Assembly: GCA_004555175.1 (NCBI GenBank)
Contig: SFJE01000002.1
Coordinates: 1 to 64,000, forward strand
Origin: Lentisphaeraceae bacterium
Lineage (GTDB): Bacteria > Verrucomicrobiota > Kiritimatiellia > RFP12 > DVOR01
Reading direction: 5' to 3'
Length of the DNA stretch: 64,000 nt
In this document: positions 48,218 through 56,870 of the stretch, one piece after another
Numbering within the stretch: position 1 is the first letter of the stretch
Layout of the letters: each line of letters starts with the position of its first letter
Made by a program: the position numbers and the translations under genes
Notes under the pieces: model-generated
Databases searched by the model: none
Seen by the model: only the letters and a program-made list of their open reading frames with translations
What the model was told of the DNA's origin: nothing

Positions 48218-49891
48218 ATGACTGACTGCCAACGTCCCACTATCGTCATCGGCCACCGCAATCCGGATACCGATTCTATCGTCTCGGCCATCGCCTACGC
48301 CGCCCTCAAACGCCAGCAAGGCTACATCAACTGCACGCCAGCGCGCGCCGGCCGCCTCACCCCGCAGACCGAGTACATCCTCCGCCGCTTCAATGTCGAG
48401 CCGCCCACGTTGATGCCTGACCTGCTCCCCAAGGTGGGTTACTTCCTGCCCGAAGGCAAGCCCGCCACCGTCCCGGAGAACAGCGCCTTGTGGGACGCGT
48501 TGGAATTGATGGACCACGGCCGCCTCCCGGCCATTCCCGTGGTTGATTGCGAGGGCCGCTACCGCGCCTTCCTCTCGCACAACACCTTCACTGAAAATAT
48601 CATCCACAAGACTGATCCCCACCGCAAGGCCATCATCCCCACCAGCATCAACCTGCTAATCAAGACCTTGCGCGCCCAGCCGCTGCTCACCTTCAATGGC
48701 GATGCGGTCATCAAGAGCCGAATCCTCGTGGCCGGATCGACCAAGGAGGTCTTTGAGCAAGTTCTCAAGACCGAACTGCCCACCAACGCCATCGCCGTGG
48801 TCGAGAACCGTTGCTCCATCCTCGAGCTCTGCATTCGCTACAAAGTCCGTGCGATTGTGCTTACCGGTGCCCAGCCGCTCCCCAAAGAGATGTTCGAAAA
48901 GGCCAACGCCGCCGGTATCTCCGTGCTCATCTCCCCCTACGACATCGCCAGCACGATCTACCTGACGCTCTACTCGATGCCTGTCAGCGCCATGACCACC
49001 GACGACATCCAGGCGGTCAAGGCCGATGACCTCGTGCGCGATATTCTCCCCGCCGTCCAAGCCTCCCCCACCCGCTCGCTCCCAGTCACGGACGACGAGG
49101 GGCACGTCATTGGCACCATCAACGAGCGCGACCTCTACAAGCAGCCGAATCTCGACATCATTATGGTTGACCACAACGAGCTCTCCTTGGCCGTTGAGGG
49201 AATGGACCAATTCCACATCATCGAGATTATCGACCACCACAAGCTCGGTAACTTCCCCACACACGAGCCTATCAACTTCATTAACCGCGTCGTCGGCTCC
49301 ACCGCCACCATCGTCTCCTGCCTCTACCAAGAGCAGAAGGCCACCCTCACCCCCGCCATCGCCGGCCTCCTCCTCTCGGCCATCATCACCGACACCCTCG
49401 CGCTCCAATCGCCCACCACCACCGATGTCGACCGCAACATGGCCGAGTACCTCTCTGGCCTCCTCAACCTTGAAGTCTCCGCCTTAGCCCACGACATCTT
49501 CTCGCACGCTTCCAAGCTCAACGACCTCTCAATCGAGAAGATCCTCTCGATGGACACCAAGGCCTACGAGGAGGACGGTGTCACCTTCACCGTCTCGCAG
49601 ATTGAAACCGGCACCTCCAACGAGCTCGGCGGCCGCGTGCCCGAACTTCTCGACGCCCTCGCCGCCCGCTGCAAGAACGAAAGGCACTTCTTCGCCGCGC
49701 TGATGGTCACCGACATTACCGCCCTCAACTCGGTCCTCCTCGTGGCGGGCGACCCGCGCTTCATCGCCAAGATCCCCTTCCCGAAGACCGGCAAGGATAA
49801 TGTCTTCCTCTGCAAGGGCATTATGTCGCGCAAAAAGCAGCTTCTGCCCCTCCTTCTTGAACAGCTCAAAGCTACCCTCGGAGTTCGCTGA
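48218..49891 (+). CDS. ppaC: Family II inorganic pyrophosphatase with CBS and DRTGG domains
   Basis: A 557-aa manganese/cobalt-dependent pyrophosphatase of the DHH superfamily. The DHH domain is split: the N-terminal IGHRNPDTDSIVSA (metal ligands) and the later IIMVDHNEL and IIDHHKLGN. Between them lie two CBS domains and a DRTGG domain (about 75-320), which bind adenine nucleotides and regulate activity. The C-terminal DHHA2 domain contains the substrate-binding RKKQLLP. The start at 48218 is 16 bases after fmt. ispH overlaps the stop by one base. Confidence 0.94.
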   Translation: MTDCQRPTIVIGHRNPDTDSIVSAIAYAALKRQQGYINCTPARAGRLTPQTEYILRRFNVEPPTLMPDLLPKVGYFLPEGKPATVPENSALWDALELMDHGRLPAIPVVDCEGRYRAFLSHNTFTENIIHKTDPHRKAIIPTSINLLIKTLRAQPLLTFNGDAVIKSRILVAGSTKEVFEQVLKTELPTNAIAVVENRCSILELCIRYKVRAIVLTGAQPLPKEMFEKANAAGISVLISPYDIASTIYLTLYSMPVSAMTTDDIQAVKADDLVRDILPAVQASPTRSLPVTDDEGHVIGTINERDLYKQPNLDIIMVDHNELSLAVEGMDQFHIIEIIDHHKLGNFPTHEPINFINRVVGSTATIVSCLYQEQKATLTPAIAGLLLSAIITDTLALQSPTTTDVDRNMAEYLSGLLNLEVSALAHDIFSHASKLNDLSIEKILSMDTKAYEEDGVTFTVSQIETGTSNELGGRVPELLDALAARCKNERHFFAALMVTDITALNSVLLVAGDPRFIAKIPFPKTGKDNVFLCKGIMSRKKQLLPLLLEQLKATLGVR

Positions 49892-50751
49892 TGGAGCTCT
49901 TCATCGCCGAGCCGCACGGAATGTGCACCGGGGTGGCGCGTGCCTTGCGCATCGTCCGGCGCACGCTCGAAGAGCACCCCGGTGAGCCGCTCTGGTGCTT
50001 CCACGAGATTGTCCACAACGAGCATGTGGTCTCCAACCTGCGTGCTCAGGGGGTTCGGTTTGTCAATGATTTGGCCGATGTTCCCCCCGGCTCGCGCCTC
50101 CTCTTCTCCGCGCACGGCGTGAGCCCAGCCGTTCGCGCCCAGGCGGCCGAACGCAATCTGGAGGTGGTCGACGCCACCTGCCCCTTCGTAGCCAAAGTCC
50201 ATGCAGAAGCCAAGGTCTTCGCCTCCCAAGCTCTCCCCATCGCCCTCGTGGGCCACAAAGGGCACGACGAAGTGGTCGGCATCCTCGGCGAAGCGCCCAC
50301 CGCCATCCGCGTCATTGAAACCGCAGCCGATGTTGCCGCCCTCCGCCAGGAGCTCCCCGCTGTGCGCGACCTCGCCCTCCTCAGTCAGACCACCGTCAGT
50401 GGCGAGATGTTCACCGAGCGACTCGCCAACCTCCGTGCCGCCGGCTTCACTCCCCGCCTCCCCAACCATCGCGACATCTGCTACGCCACCCAAGAACGCC
50501 AGGATGCCGTCCGCGAGCTCGCCGGCCGCGTCGACCGCCTCCTCGTGCTCGGCTCGCGCACCTCTTCCAACTCCAAGCGCCTAGCCGAAGTTGCACAAAC
50601 GGCCGGCTGCCCCGCCACGCTCATTGCCTCGCCTGACGAGCTTGACACCCTCGACCTCTCCGGCGTTGAGCGCCTCGGCCTCACCTCCGGCGCCTCCACC
50701 CCCGAAGAACTCCTCACTGAAGTTGCCCACCGCCTCTCCCAGCACGCCTAA
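49891..50751 (+). CDS. ispH: 4-hydroxy-3-methylbut-2-enyl diphosphate reductase IspH
   Basis: A 286-aa [4Fe-4S] enzyme, the last MEP-pathway step, making IPP and DMAPP. The three cluster cysteines are in GMCTGVARA (Cys12), VDATCPFV and RDICYATQ. The HEIVHNEHVV and FSAHGVSP segments provide the histidines that bind diphosphate. It overlaps the ppaC stop by one base. With ispG at 25045 it shows that the organism uses the MEP pathway; pyrophosphatase coupling may be coincidental. Confidence 0.95.
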   Translation: MELFIAEPHGMCTGVARALRIVRRTLEEHPGEPLWCFHEIVHNEHVVSNLRAQGVRFVNDLADVPPGSRLLFSAHGVSPAVRAQAAERNLEVVDATCPFVAKVHAEAKVFASQALPIALVGHKGHDEVVGILGEAPTAIRVIETAADVAALRQELPAVRDLALLSQTTVSGEMFTERLANLRAAGFTPRLPNHRDICYATQERQDAVRELAGRVDRLLVLGSRTSSNSKRLAEVAQTAGCPATLIASPDELDTLDLSGVERLGLTSGASTPEELLTEVAHRLSQHA

Positions 50752-50785
50752 GCTCTAGGCCCCCCCGCCTCTGCACGCAGGAATG

Positions 50786-50794
50786 TGGTATACT
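50786..50794 (+). promoter_or_regulatory. Extended -10 promoter of smc, leaderless
   Basis: TGTGGTATACT ends 8 bases before the smc ATG at 50803. The surrounding bases (TGTGGTATACTGCGC) are identical to those before the genes at 1777 and 43802. Confidence 0.65.
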
Positions 50795-50802
50795 GCGCAA
50801 CG

Positions 50803-53800
50803 ATGTACCTCAAAGCGCTTGAGATTCAGGGCTTCAAGAGTTTTGCCGATAAGACCCGACTGACCTTCGAGCCGGGGATGATTGCTATTGTTGGCCCGAA
50901 TGGGTGCGGCAAGAGCAATGTCTCGGATGCGATTCGCTGGGTCTTGGGCGAGCAGCGGCCGAGCGCATTGCGGTGTGGCAAGATGCAGGACCTCATCTTC
51001 AATGGCACCGACACGCGCAAGCCCTTGGGAATGGTGGAGGTGACGCTACACTTCGCCGACTGCGAGGCGGCGCTCGGGACCGCTTATAGCGAGGTCTCGA
51101 TTACCCGGCGGGCGGACCGATCGGGGGCCAATACCTACTTTCTAAACAAGACGCCTTGCCGCTTGAAGGATATCCAGCGTCTCTTTATGGGCACGGGCGT
51201 GGGGACGACCTCCTACTCGGTGATGGCCCAGGGGCAAATCGATGCCATCCTCTCTTCAAGACCCGAGGACCGCCGGGCGGTCTTTGAGGAGGCCGCCGGC
51301 GTGACGAAGTTCAAGGCCGACCGCAAGGAGGCCCTGCGTAAAATCGCCCAGACCGAGGAGAATTTGACGCGCCTGACGGACATCCTTCGCGAACTCAAGC
51401 GCCAGAGCACCCTTTTGCAGCGGCAGGCTGAAAAGGCCGAGCGGGCCCGGACATTGCGGACTGAATTGCGCGGGCTCGATCTCTTCCTCTCTAAGAAACG
51501 CGCGCGCGCGTTGGAGGCGGCGATTGCCGAGGCCGGGATGGCGGTGGCCCAAGCGGCCGGGCGGATTCTGGCCATTCAGGACGAGGCCGAGGCCGGGGCG
51601 CGGGCGATTGCTTCGGCTAATGAGCGCATCCACGCCGGCGAAGAGCAGATTGCGCGCTTGATGGAGCAGGCGGCCGCCAGCTCGGCGCGTCACGCCCGGG
51701 CGCTTGAGATTATTCAGACCAATGAGGCGCGCGTGGAAGAGTATCGCCGCTGGGCCGAGGGGCTTGAGCGCGAGGCCGCCGTCGCCCGCGAACAGATTGC
51801 CAAGGCGCAGGCGAACCCCGAGGCTGGGCCCGATTTGGAGCAGTTTGAGGAAGAGCGCGAGGCACTCCAAACCCTGCTCGAGGATGCGCAGGCTGAGTAT
51901 GACGACCATCGGCAGATGTTGGAGGCCACACGCCGCGCCCTGCAGCAGGCGCGAGAGGCGTTGGCCCAGTGCGACCGTCAGCAACTGCTTTGGCAGCAGC
52001 GCCTCACACAGGCCGATGCCGAGCGCGAGGCACAGTTGCTCCGGCGCGAACGATTAGCCGCCGAGGCCGCTGAAGCCAAGCGCCTCTTGGTCGAACGGCA
52101 GGCGGCCAAGGCCTCGGCCGAAAGCGAAGCCCAGGCCCATCGCGAGGCGGCTGAAGAGGCACGCGAAGCCTTGATTACCTTGGATGAAGACCGCTCCTTT
52201 GTGGCCGACGACCGCGCGCAAGCGCAGGCCCGCCAGGAGGCGCGTCGGCGGCAGAAGGCGGCCTTGGAGGCCCAGCGCGAGGTGCTACTCAAGCCCGCCG
52301 CTGGGGAGGTGCCCGATGGTGCCCTGCGCGTGCTCTCGCCGGATAACCCCTTTGGCGTGGCGCCGGGCGAGGTGTTGGGTCCGCTAGCCGAGGCGTTGGA
52401 GATTGCGCCGGAGGCGCGGCGGGCGGCCGAGACGGCTTTGGCCCCATGGGCACGGGCGCTGGTGGTGCGGTCAGGCGAGGTAGCCCGACGGTTGCTCGCC
52501 CAGGCGCAAACGCACTGCCCGGAGGCGACCTTGCAGATGTTGGTGGCCGAGGCGGCAGGCGCACCGGTCTTACCCGGCTCCCTGGCTGAAGCGGTGCAGG
52601 CCAAGCCGGGCTTTGAGGGGGTCTGCGCGCGGATCTTGGGAAGGATTTGCCAGGTAGCGGAATTGGCCGCGATACCGGCAGTGTGGCCGGAGGGGGTGCG
52701 GGCCTTTGTGACGCGCCAGGGGGAGATCATTTGGCGCACAGGCGATGGCGAGCGGCTGGCCGAAGGCTGCGCAGCCGACCCGGTGGCTCGCAAGGTGATG
52801 TGCGATGAGATTGCCGAGCGGATTGCCGCACTGGAGGGTGAGATGGCCGCCGAAGAGGCCACCTTGGCCGAGGCGCAAGCGCGGTTGGAGGCGATGACCG
52901 CCAAGCTACGCGATACGCAACGGGTTCTGGAAAAGGTTCAGCGGCAGGCTGACCAGGCCGCCGGCGCCCTGGCCGCCGCCACGCGCGATGAGCGCCAAGC
53001 TGCCGTGCGGGCTCAAGAGGCCGAGCGGGCGTTGGCTGAGGTTGAGGCCGATCAGACGCATGAGCGCGACGACCGAGAGGCCGCCCGGCAGGGGTTGGCC
53101 CAGTTGACGGCGGTGCGTGCGGCACGGACGCAGGAGAGCGCCGAAGCAACCGAGCGGCTGACCGCGCTGGAGGGGGCCTACGAGACAGCTTCGGCCCGGT
53201 TGAGCGAGGCGCGCTTTAAGATGGCCGGCTTTAACCAGAAGTGCGAGCATCTCTTGGCACAGCAGCGCGACCGTGAAGCGCGGTTGCGGGAGTTGGCGCA
53301 GACGGTGGCCCAGCGCGAGCGGAGCATCCAATCGTGCACCGAGAACATTGCGCGGCTACAGCGCGAGAGCGAACAGTTGGTCGCCTCCCTTGCCTCACTC
53401 GACGAAGAGACGCAGGCGCTGCAGGGGCAGATTGAAACCGCGCGGCAGGCGCGTCAGGCCTTGGCCGAAATGCGCGAACGCTTGGAACAGGAGACCGCTT
53501 CGGCTCGAAAGACATTGCTGGAAGCGCAGGAGGCCAAGACCAAAGCCGAAGTGGCAATGGCCGAGGGGCGCGAGCGGTATGCCGCCTTGATGGCGCGGCT
53601 GACGAATGAGTATGGCACCCAGCCCGAAACATTGCAGGATGAACCGTGCGCCGAGTGGCCCGAGGGCGAAACGCCCGAGGATACGTGGTTGGAGGCGCGG
53701 ATGGCCGACATTCGCGAAGAGCTCGAGCGCCTGGGGCCAGTCAACCTCTTGGCGATTGACGAATACAAGCAGTTGGAGGAGCGCCACGCCTTCTATCAGG

Positions 53801-54360
53801 CGCAGGCGGACGACTTGACGCGCTCGCGCGATGAGTTGATGGCCCTAATTAAGACCATCAATGACACCTCTGGCAAGCGCTTCCGCGACACCTTTGACCG
53901 CGCCAACGCGAACTTCGAGCGGATGTTCACGCGCCTCTTTCACGGTGGCGAGGCCAAACTCGTCCTCCTGGATAACACCGAAGACCCCCTGGAGTGCGGC
54001 ATTGACATCATTGCACGCCCCCCGGGCAAGCGGCCACAAACGATTTCGTTGCTCTCCGGCGGCGAGCGCACGATGACGGCCGTCTCACTCCTCTTCGCCA
54101 TCTTCCTCATCAAGCCCGCCCCCTTCTGTCTGCTCGATGAGCTCGATGCCGCCCTCGACGACTCCAACATCGGGCGCTTTGTCGAGGCGCTCAAGGACTT
54201 CCTTATCCACTCTCAGTTCCTTATTATCACCCACAATCAGCACACGATTGCCGGGTCGGACATCGTCTATGGTGTGACAATGCCAGAGAAAGGGGTCTCC
54301 AAGACGCTCTCGATGCGCTTTGGGGCCACTACAGCCCCCCAGGAGGCCCCAAATGCCTAA
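50803..54360 (+). CDS. smc: Chromosome segregation ATPase SMC
   Basis: A 1185-aa condensin ATPase. The N-terminal head has Walker A GPNGCGKSN (31-39) and an R-loop region (NGTDTRKPLG). Two long coiled coils flank a hinge at about 500-660. The C-terminal head carries the ABC signature LLSGGERTMTA and Walker B CLLDELDAALDD. The length is normal for bacterial SMC. It organises and segregates the origin region with ScpA/ScpB, which are not encoded here. The ATG lies directly after the -10 box. A HAD-like gene overlaps its 3' end by eight bases. Confidence 0.96.
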   Translation: MYLKALEIQGFKSFADKTRLTFEPGMIAIVGPNGCGKSNVSDAIRWVLGEQRPSALRCGKMQDLIFNGTDTRKPLGMVEVTLHFADCEAALGTAYSEVSITRRADRSGANTYFLNKTPCRLKDIQRLFMGTGVGTTSYSVMAQGQIDAILSSRPEDRRAVFEEAAGVTKFKADRKEALRKIAQTEENLTRLTDILRELKRQSTLLQRQAEKAERARTLRTELRGLDLFLSKKRARALEAAIAEAGMAVAQAAGRILAIQDEAEAGARAIASANERIHAGEEQIARLMEQAAASSARHARALEIIQTNEARVEEYRRWAEGLEREAAVAREQIAKAQANPEAGPDLEQFEEEREALQTLLEDAQAEYDDHRQMLEATRRALQQAREALAQCDRQQLLWQQRLTQADAEREAQLLRRERLAAEAAEAKRLLVERQAAKASAESEAQAHREAAEEAREALITLDEDRSFVADDRAQAQARQEARRRQKAALEAQREVLLKPAAGEVPDGALRVLSPDNPFGVAPGEVLGPLAEALEIAPEARRAAETALAPWARALVVRSGEVARRLLAQAQTHCPEATLQMLVAEAAGAPVLPGSLAEAVQAKPGFEGVCARILGRICQVAELAAIPAVWPEGVRAFVTRQGEIIWRTGDGERLAEGCAADPVARKVMCDEIAERIAALEGEMAAEEATLAEAQARLEAMTAKLRDTQRVLEKVQRQADQAAGALAAATRDERQAAVRAQEAERALAEVEADQTHERDDREAARQGLAQLTAVRAARTQESAEATERLTALEGAYETASARLSEARFKMAGFNQKCEHLLAQQRDREARLRELAQTVAQRERSIQSCTENIARLQRESEQLVASLASLDEETQALQGQIETARQARQALAEMRERLEQETASARKTLLEAQEAKTKAEVAMAEGRERYAALMARLTNEYGTQPETLQDEPCAEWPEGETPEDTWLEARMADIREELERLGPVNLLAIDEYKQLEERHAFYQAQADDLTRSRDELMALIKTINDTSGKRFRDTFDRANANFERMFTRLFHGGEAKLVLLDNTEDPLECGIDIIARPPGKRPQTISLLSGGERTMTAVSLLFAIFLIKPAPFCLLDELDAALDDSNIGRFVEALKDFLIHSQFLIITHNQHTIAGSDIVYGVTMPEKGVSKTLSMRFGATTAPQEAPNA

Positions 54361-55024
54361 GTCCCTCCCGGCGGCCCGCGCGCTGGTCGTCGAACTTGAT
54401 CCGCTCCTGCTCGATGGCTTCACCCTCTCGGCCGAAACGCTCGATGAGCGACTGAAGAAGTATGGTCTGCCCGCGAACGATCCCTACCGCTTTGTTCGCC
54501 AAATCTACGGCAAACCCTTTAGCGAGGCGCTGGCGGCCCTGTTGCCGACAACGCTCGATCAAGCCCACGTGGAGCGGCGCCTAGCCGCCACTTATAGCGC
54601 CCTCTTGCAGCAGCGCGCCCAGCAGGTCCAGACCACCATCCGCACGATGTTCCGCCCGCTAGCCGCCGCCGGAGTGCGCGTGGCCGTCATTACGCGGTTA
54701 CGGGCTGATATTGTGGCCGAACTCGCGGTCGGGCTGCCCGGAGAGGTGCTGGCAATCTTCGACCCCTCGCCGCTGGCCGTTGGCCTTGCGCCCGAGACAC
54801 TGCAGGCGGCCGTCGTGGCCCTGGCCGTGCCCATCCGCGACTGCCGCGCCTTAGTGGCTTGCGGCGTGAGTGTGCGCTCAGCTGTGCGAATCGGGTTGCG
54901 AACGACAATCGTGCCTAGCGAAATGGTTGCCTTTGAGAATTGCGCTGGTGCCGATTGGATGGCCGAACGGCTCGACCGCGCCTTCCTCCGCCGCCTAAAG
55001 GTCTATCTTTGCGCAGATGCCTAA
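54353..55024 (+). CDS. HAD-fold protein lacking catalytic residues
   Basis: A 223-aa protein that aligns with HAD phosphatases by pattern but not by chemistry. Motif I, normally DxDGT, reads VELDPLLLDG, so the nucleophile Asp is Glu and GT is lost. Motif II is VITRLRAD, and the motif III Lys is not obvious. Motif IV (usually GDS) reads ACGVSVRSAVRIG, although the following IGLRTTIVP resembles the HAD end. It therefore looks like a binding or scaffold protein. It overlaps smc by eight bases, an arrangement that implies tight co-expression; a role near SMC is speculative. Confidence 0.6.
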   Translation: MPKSLPAARALVVELDPLLLDGFTLSAETLDERLKKYGLPANDPYRFVRQIYGKPFSEALAALLPTTLDQAHVERRLAATYSALLQQRAQQVQTTIRTMFRPLAAAGVRVAVITRLRADIVAELAVGLPGEVLAIFDPSPLAVGLAPETLQAAVVALAVPIRDCRALVACGVSVRSAVRIGLRTTIVPSEMVAFENCAGADWMAERLDRAFLRRLKVYLCADA

Positions 55025-55044
55025 ACGCACACGCGCCCAACTTG

Positions 55045-55053
55045 TGATACACT
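55045..55053 (+). promoter_or_regulatory. Extended -10 promoter of nfu-tsaE-nadA
   Basis: TGATACACT within the recurring CTTGTGATACACTACGC context. The leader is about 18 bases with the ribosome binding site AAGGAAG. Confidence 0.6.
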
Positions 55054-55077
55054 ACGCCCCCGAAAGGAAGACTGACT

Positions 55078-55308
55078 ATGACCGAACTCAATGACCGTAT
55101 TTGCGCCAAGCTCGAAGAACTCCGCGGCATGTTGCAGGCCGATGGCGGCGACTTGGAAGTCGTTAGCATCGAAGGCAAGGTTGTCAACCTGCGCCTACGT
55201 GGCGCTTGCGGTTGCTGCCCGCACGCGATGATGACCCTCAAGAGCGGGATCGAACGCGTCTTGCGCGAAGAGATCGACCCCGAGCTGACCGTCGAACGCG
55301 TGATGTAA
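55078..55308 (+). CDS. NifU-like iron-sulfur scaffold/carrier (Nfu domain)
   Basis: A 76-aa protein consisting of a NifU C-terminal domain alone. The cluster-binding CxxC pair is in RGACGCCPHAMMTLK (CGCC), and the N-terminal LEELRGMLQADGGDLEV is standard. It carries [4Fe-4S] clusters to apo-proteins. The target could be NadA two genes downstream, which needs a [4Fe-4S] cluster, or the hydrogenase and ispG/ispH products. Confidence 0.93.
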   Translation: MTELNDRICAKLEELRGMLQADGGDLEVVSIEGKVVNLRLRGACGCCPHAMMTLKSGIERVLREEIDPELTVERVM

Positions 55309-55309
55309 G

Positions 55310-55747
55310 ATGGAGTTCCCGGCGCGAGAGCTGAAAACCTTGGGCGACACGGCAGCCCTTGCTGCCACCGTGGCGCCCCTGCTCGCTCCCGGAACGGCCC
55401 TCCTCTTGGAAGGAGATCTCGGTGCGGGCAAAACCACCTTTGTCCAAGCCCTCGCCAAGTGTTTTGGCGTGGCGCGAATGGTAACGAGCCCCACCTTCAC
55501 CCTGGCCAACGAATATCCCCTCCCGCAAGGCGGTAAGCTGGTCCACTACGACCTCTATCGCCTGGCCACGCCCGAAGGCATCTACGACCTTGGGCTGGAA
55601 GACGCGCTTGAATCCGGCGCGCGCCTACTCATCGAGTGGCCCGAGCGCGCCCAGCGCGTCCTCGATCGCGAACTTCTCCACCCCCTTTGCCTCCGCCTGA
55701 CGCACACGCCGCAAGGTACGCGCAAGGCGGAATTGGTGCGCCTGTAA
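55310..55747 (+). CDS. tsaE: tRNA threonylcarbamoyladenosine biosynthesis ATPase TsaE
   Basis: A 145-aa P-loop protein of the t6A pathway. Walker A is EGDLGAGKTTF (about 39-49), followed by SPTFTLANEY and the HYDLYRL motif with the conserved Asp. TsaE acts with TsaB and TsaD, not in this window, to modify ANN-decoding tRNAs. The ATG is one base after the nfu stop (TAAGATG). Length is typical. Confidence 0.94.
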   Translation: MEFPARELKTLGDTAALAATVAPLLAPGTALLLEGDLGAGKTTFVQALAKCFGVARMVTSPTFTLANEYPLPQGGKLVHYDLYRLATPEGIYDLGLEDALESGARLLIEWPERAQRVLDRELLHPLCLRLTHTPQGTRKAELVRL

Positions 55748-55765
55748 ACCGGAAAGGAGCGCGCA

Positions 55766-56800
55766 ATGATCACCGATGAAATCCGCCAGTACCGCGAACA
55801 GTGGGGCGATCGCTTGCTCATCCTAGGGCATCACTACCAACGCTCGGAGATTGTCGCCTGTTGCGATGCCGTTGGCGACTCCCTGGAGCTCTCGCGCCTG
55901 GCCGCCGACTCCAAGGCTGAGCGCATCGTCTTCTGCGGCGTGCGCTTTATGGCCGAGACGGCCGACATTCTCTCCCGCGCCGAGGATGGCCGCCCCTGCG
56001 GGCGCAGTGTGTGGTTGCCCGATCCGGCGGCTGGTTGCCCAATGGCTGACATGGCCACAGAGCCCGCGCTCGAAGCCGCGTGGCAAGCCCTGAGCGAGGT
56101 CGCTGGCGAGCCCTTGGTGCCGGTGGTCTATGTCAACTCTTCAGCTGAAGTCAAGGCCTTCTGCGGGCGCCATGGCGGCTCGGCCTGTACCTCAGGGAAT
56201 GGCCGGCGAGTGGTCAAGCACTTCCTCGACCAGGGCAAACGCCTCTTCTTCGCCCCCGATCAGCATCTGTGTACCAATATCCTGCGCGAACTGGGCTATC
56301 CGCCTTCGGCCGTGGCGATCTGGCGGCGGGGACTGGAACTCGGCGGCCTAACGGCCGATCGCATTCAGACCGCGCGCCTCATCGCCTGGGATGGCTGCTG
56401 CCCTATTCACGCCGGCTACACCATCCAGGATGTCTCCACCGCCAGAGCGCAACATCCCGGAGCACGATTGGTCATCCACCCCGAGGCCCCCTCCCCCGTT
56501 GCCGCGCTGGCCGATCAGACCGGCTCGACCCGCGCTATTATCGACGCCGTCCGGCGCAGCGATGAAGGCGAGACCTTCCTCGTCGGCACCGAGCAGCACC
56601 TTGTCGAGCGCCTAGCGCGCGACTTCCCCGGCAAGACTATCCACCCCCTGCGCCCCATTGTCTGTGGCGATATGGACCGCACCTCGCCCGAGCAACTCCT
56701 CGAACTCCTCACCACCTGGCCCGAGGAATGCTTGGTTCAGGTACCCGACGCGATTGTCCCCGATGCCCGCACCTGCGTTGAGCGGATGCTCGCGCTCTAA
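55766..56800 (+). CDS. nadA: Quinolinate synthase NadA
   Basis: A 344-aa [4Fe-4S] enzyme condensing iminoaspartate and DHAP to quinolinate for NAD synthesis. Typical features are the start LLILGHHYQRSEI, GVRFMAETADIL, VVYVNSSAEVKAFC, IAWDGCCPIHAGY and PIVCGDMDRTS. The cysteines in these last three segments are candidate cluster ligands. An AAAGGAG ribosome binding site precedes it. nadB and nadC are not nearby. A strong shared terminator follows. Confidence 0.94.
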   Translation: MITDEIRQYREQWGDRLLILGHHYQRSEIVACCDAVGDSLELSRLAADSKAERIVFCGVRFMAETADILSRAEDGRPCGRSVWLPDPAAGCPMADMATEPALEAAWQALSEVAGEPLVPVVYVNSSAEVKAFCGRHGGSACTSGNGRRVVKHFLDQGKRLFFAPDQHLCTNILRELGYPPSAVAIWRRGLELGGLTADRIQTARLIAWDGCCPIHAGYTIQDVSTARAQHPGARLVIHPEAPSPVAALADQTGSTRAIIDAVRRSDEGETFLVGTEQHLVERLARDFPGKTIHPLRPIVCGDMDRTSPEQLLELLTTWPEECLVQVPDAIVPDARTCVERMLAL

Positions 56801-56821
56801 CACCCCCTCCTTGAATGACAA

Positions 56822-56852
56822 AAAGCGGGGCGGCCATTGGCCGCCCCGCTTT
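56822..56852. terminator. Bidirectional terminator between nadA and the secreted repeat protein
   Basis: A perfect 14-bp stem, AAAGCGGGGCGGCC/GGCCGCCCCGCTTT, with a 3-nt loop and A/T runs on both sides. It serves convergent genes. Confidence 0.88.
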
Positions 56853-56870
56853 GTTACGCTGGCTTTAGGT

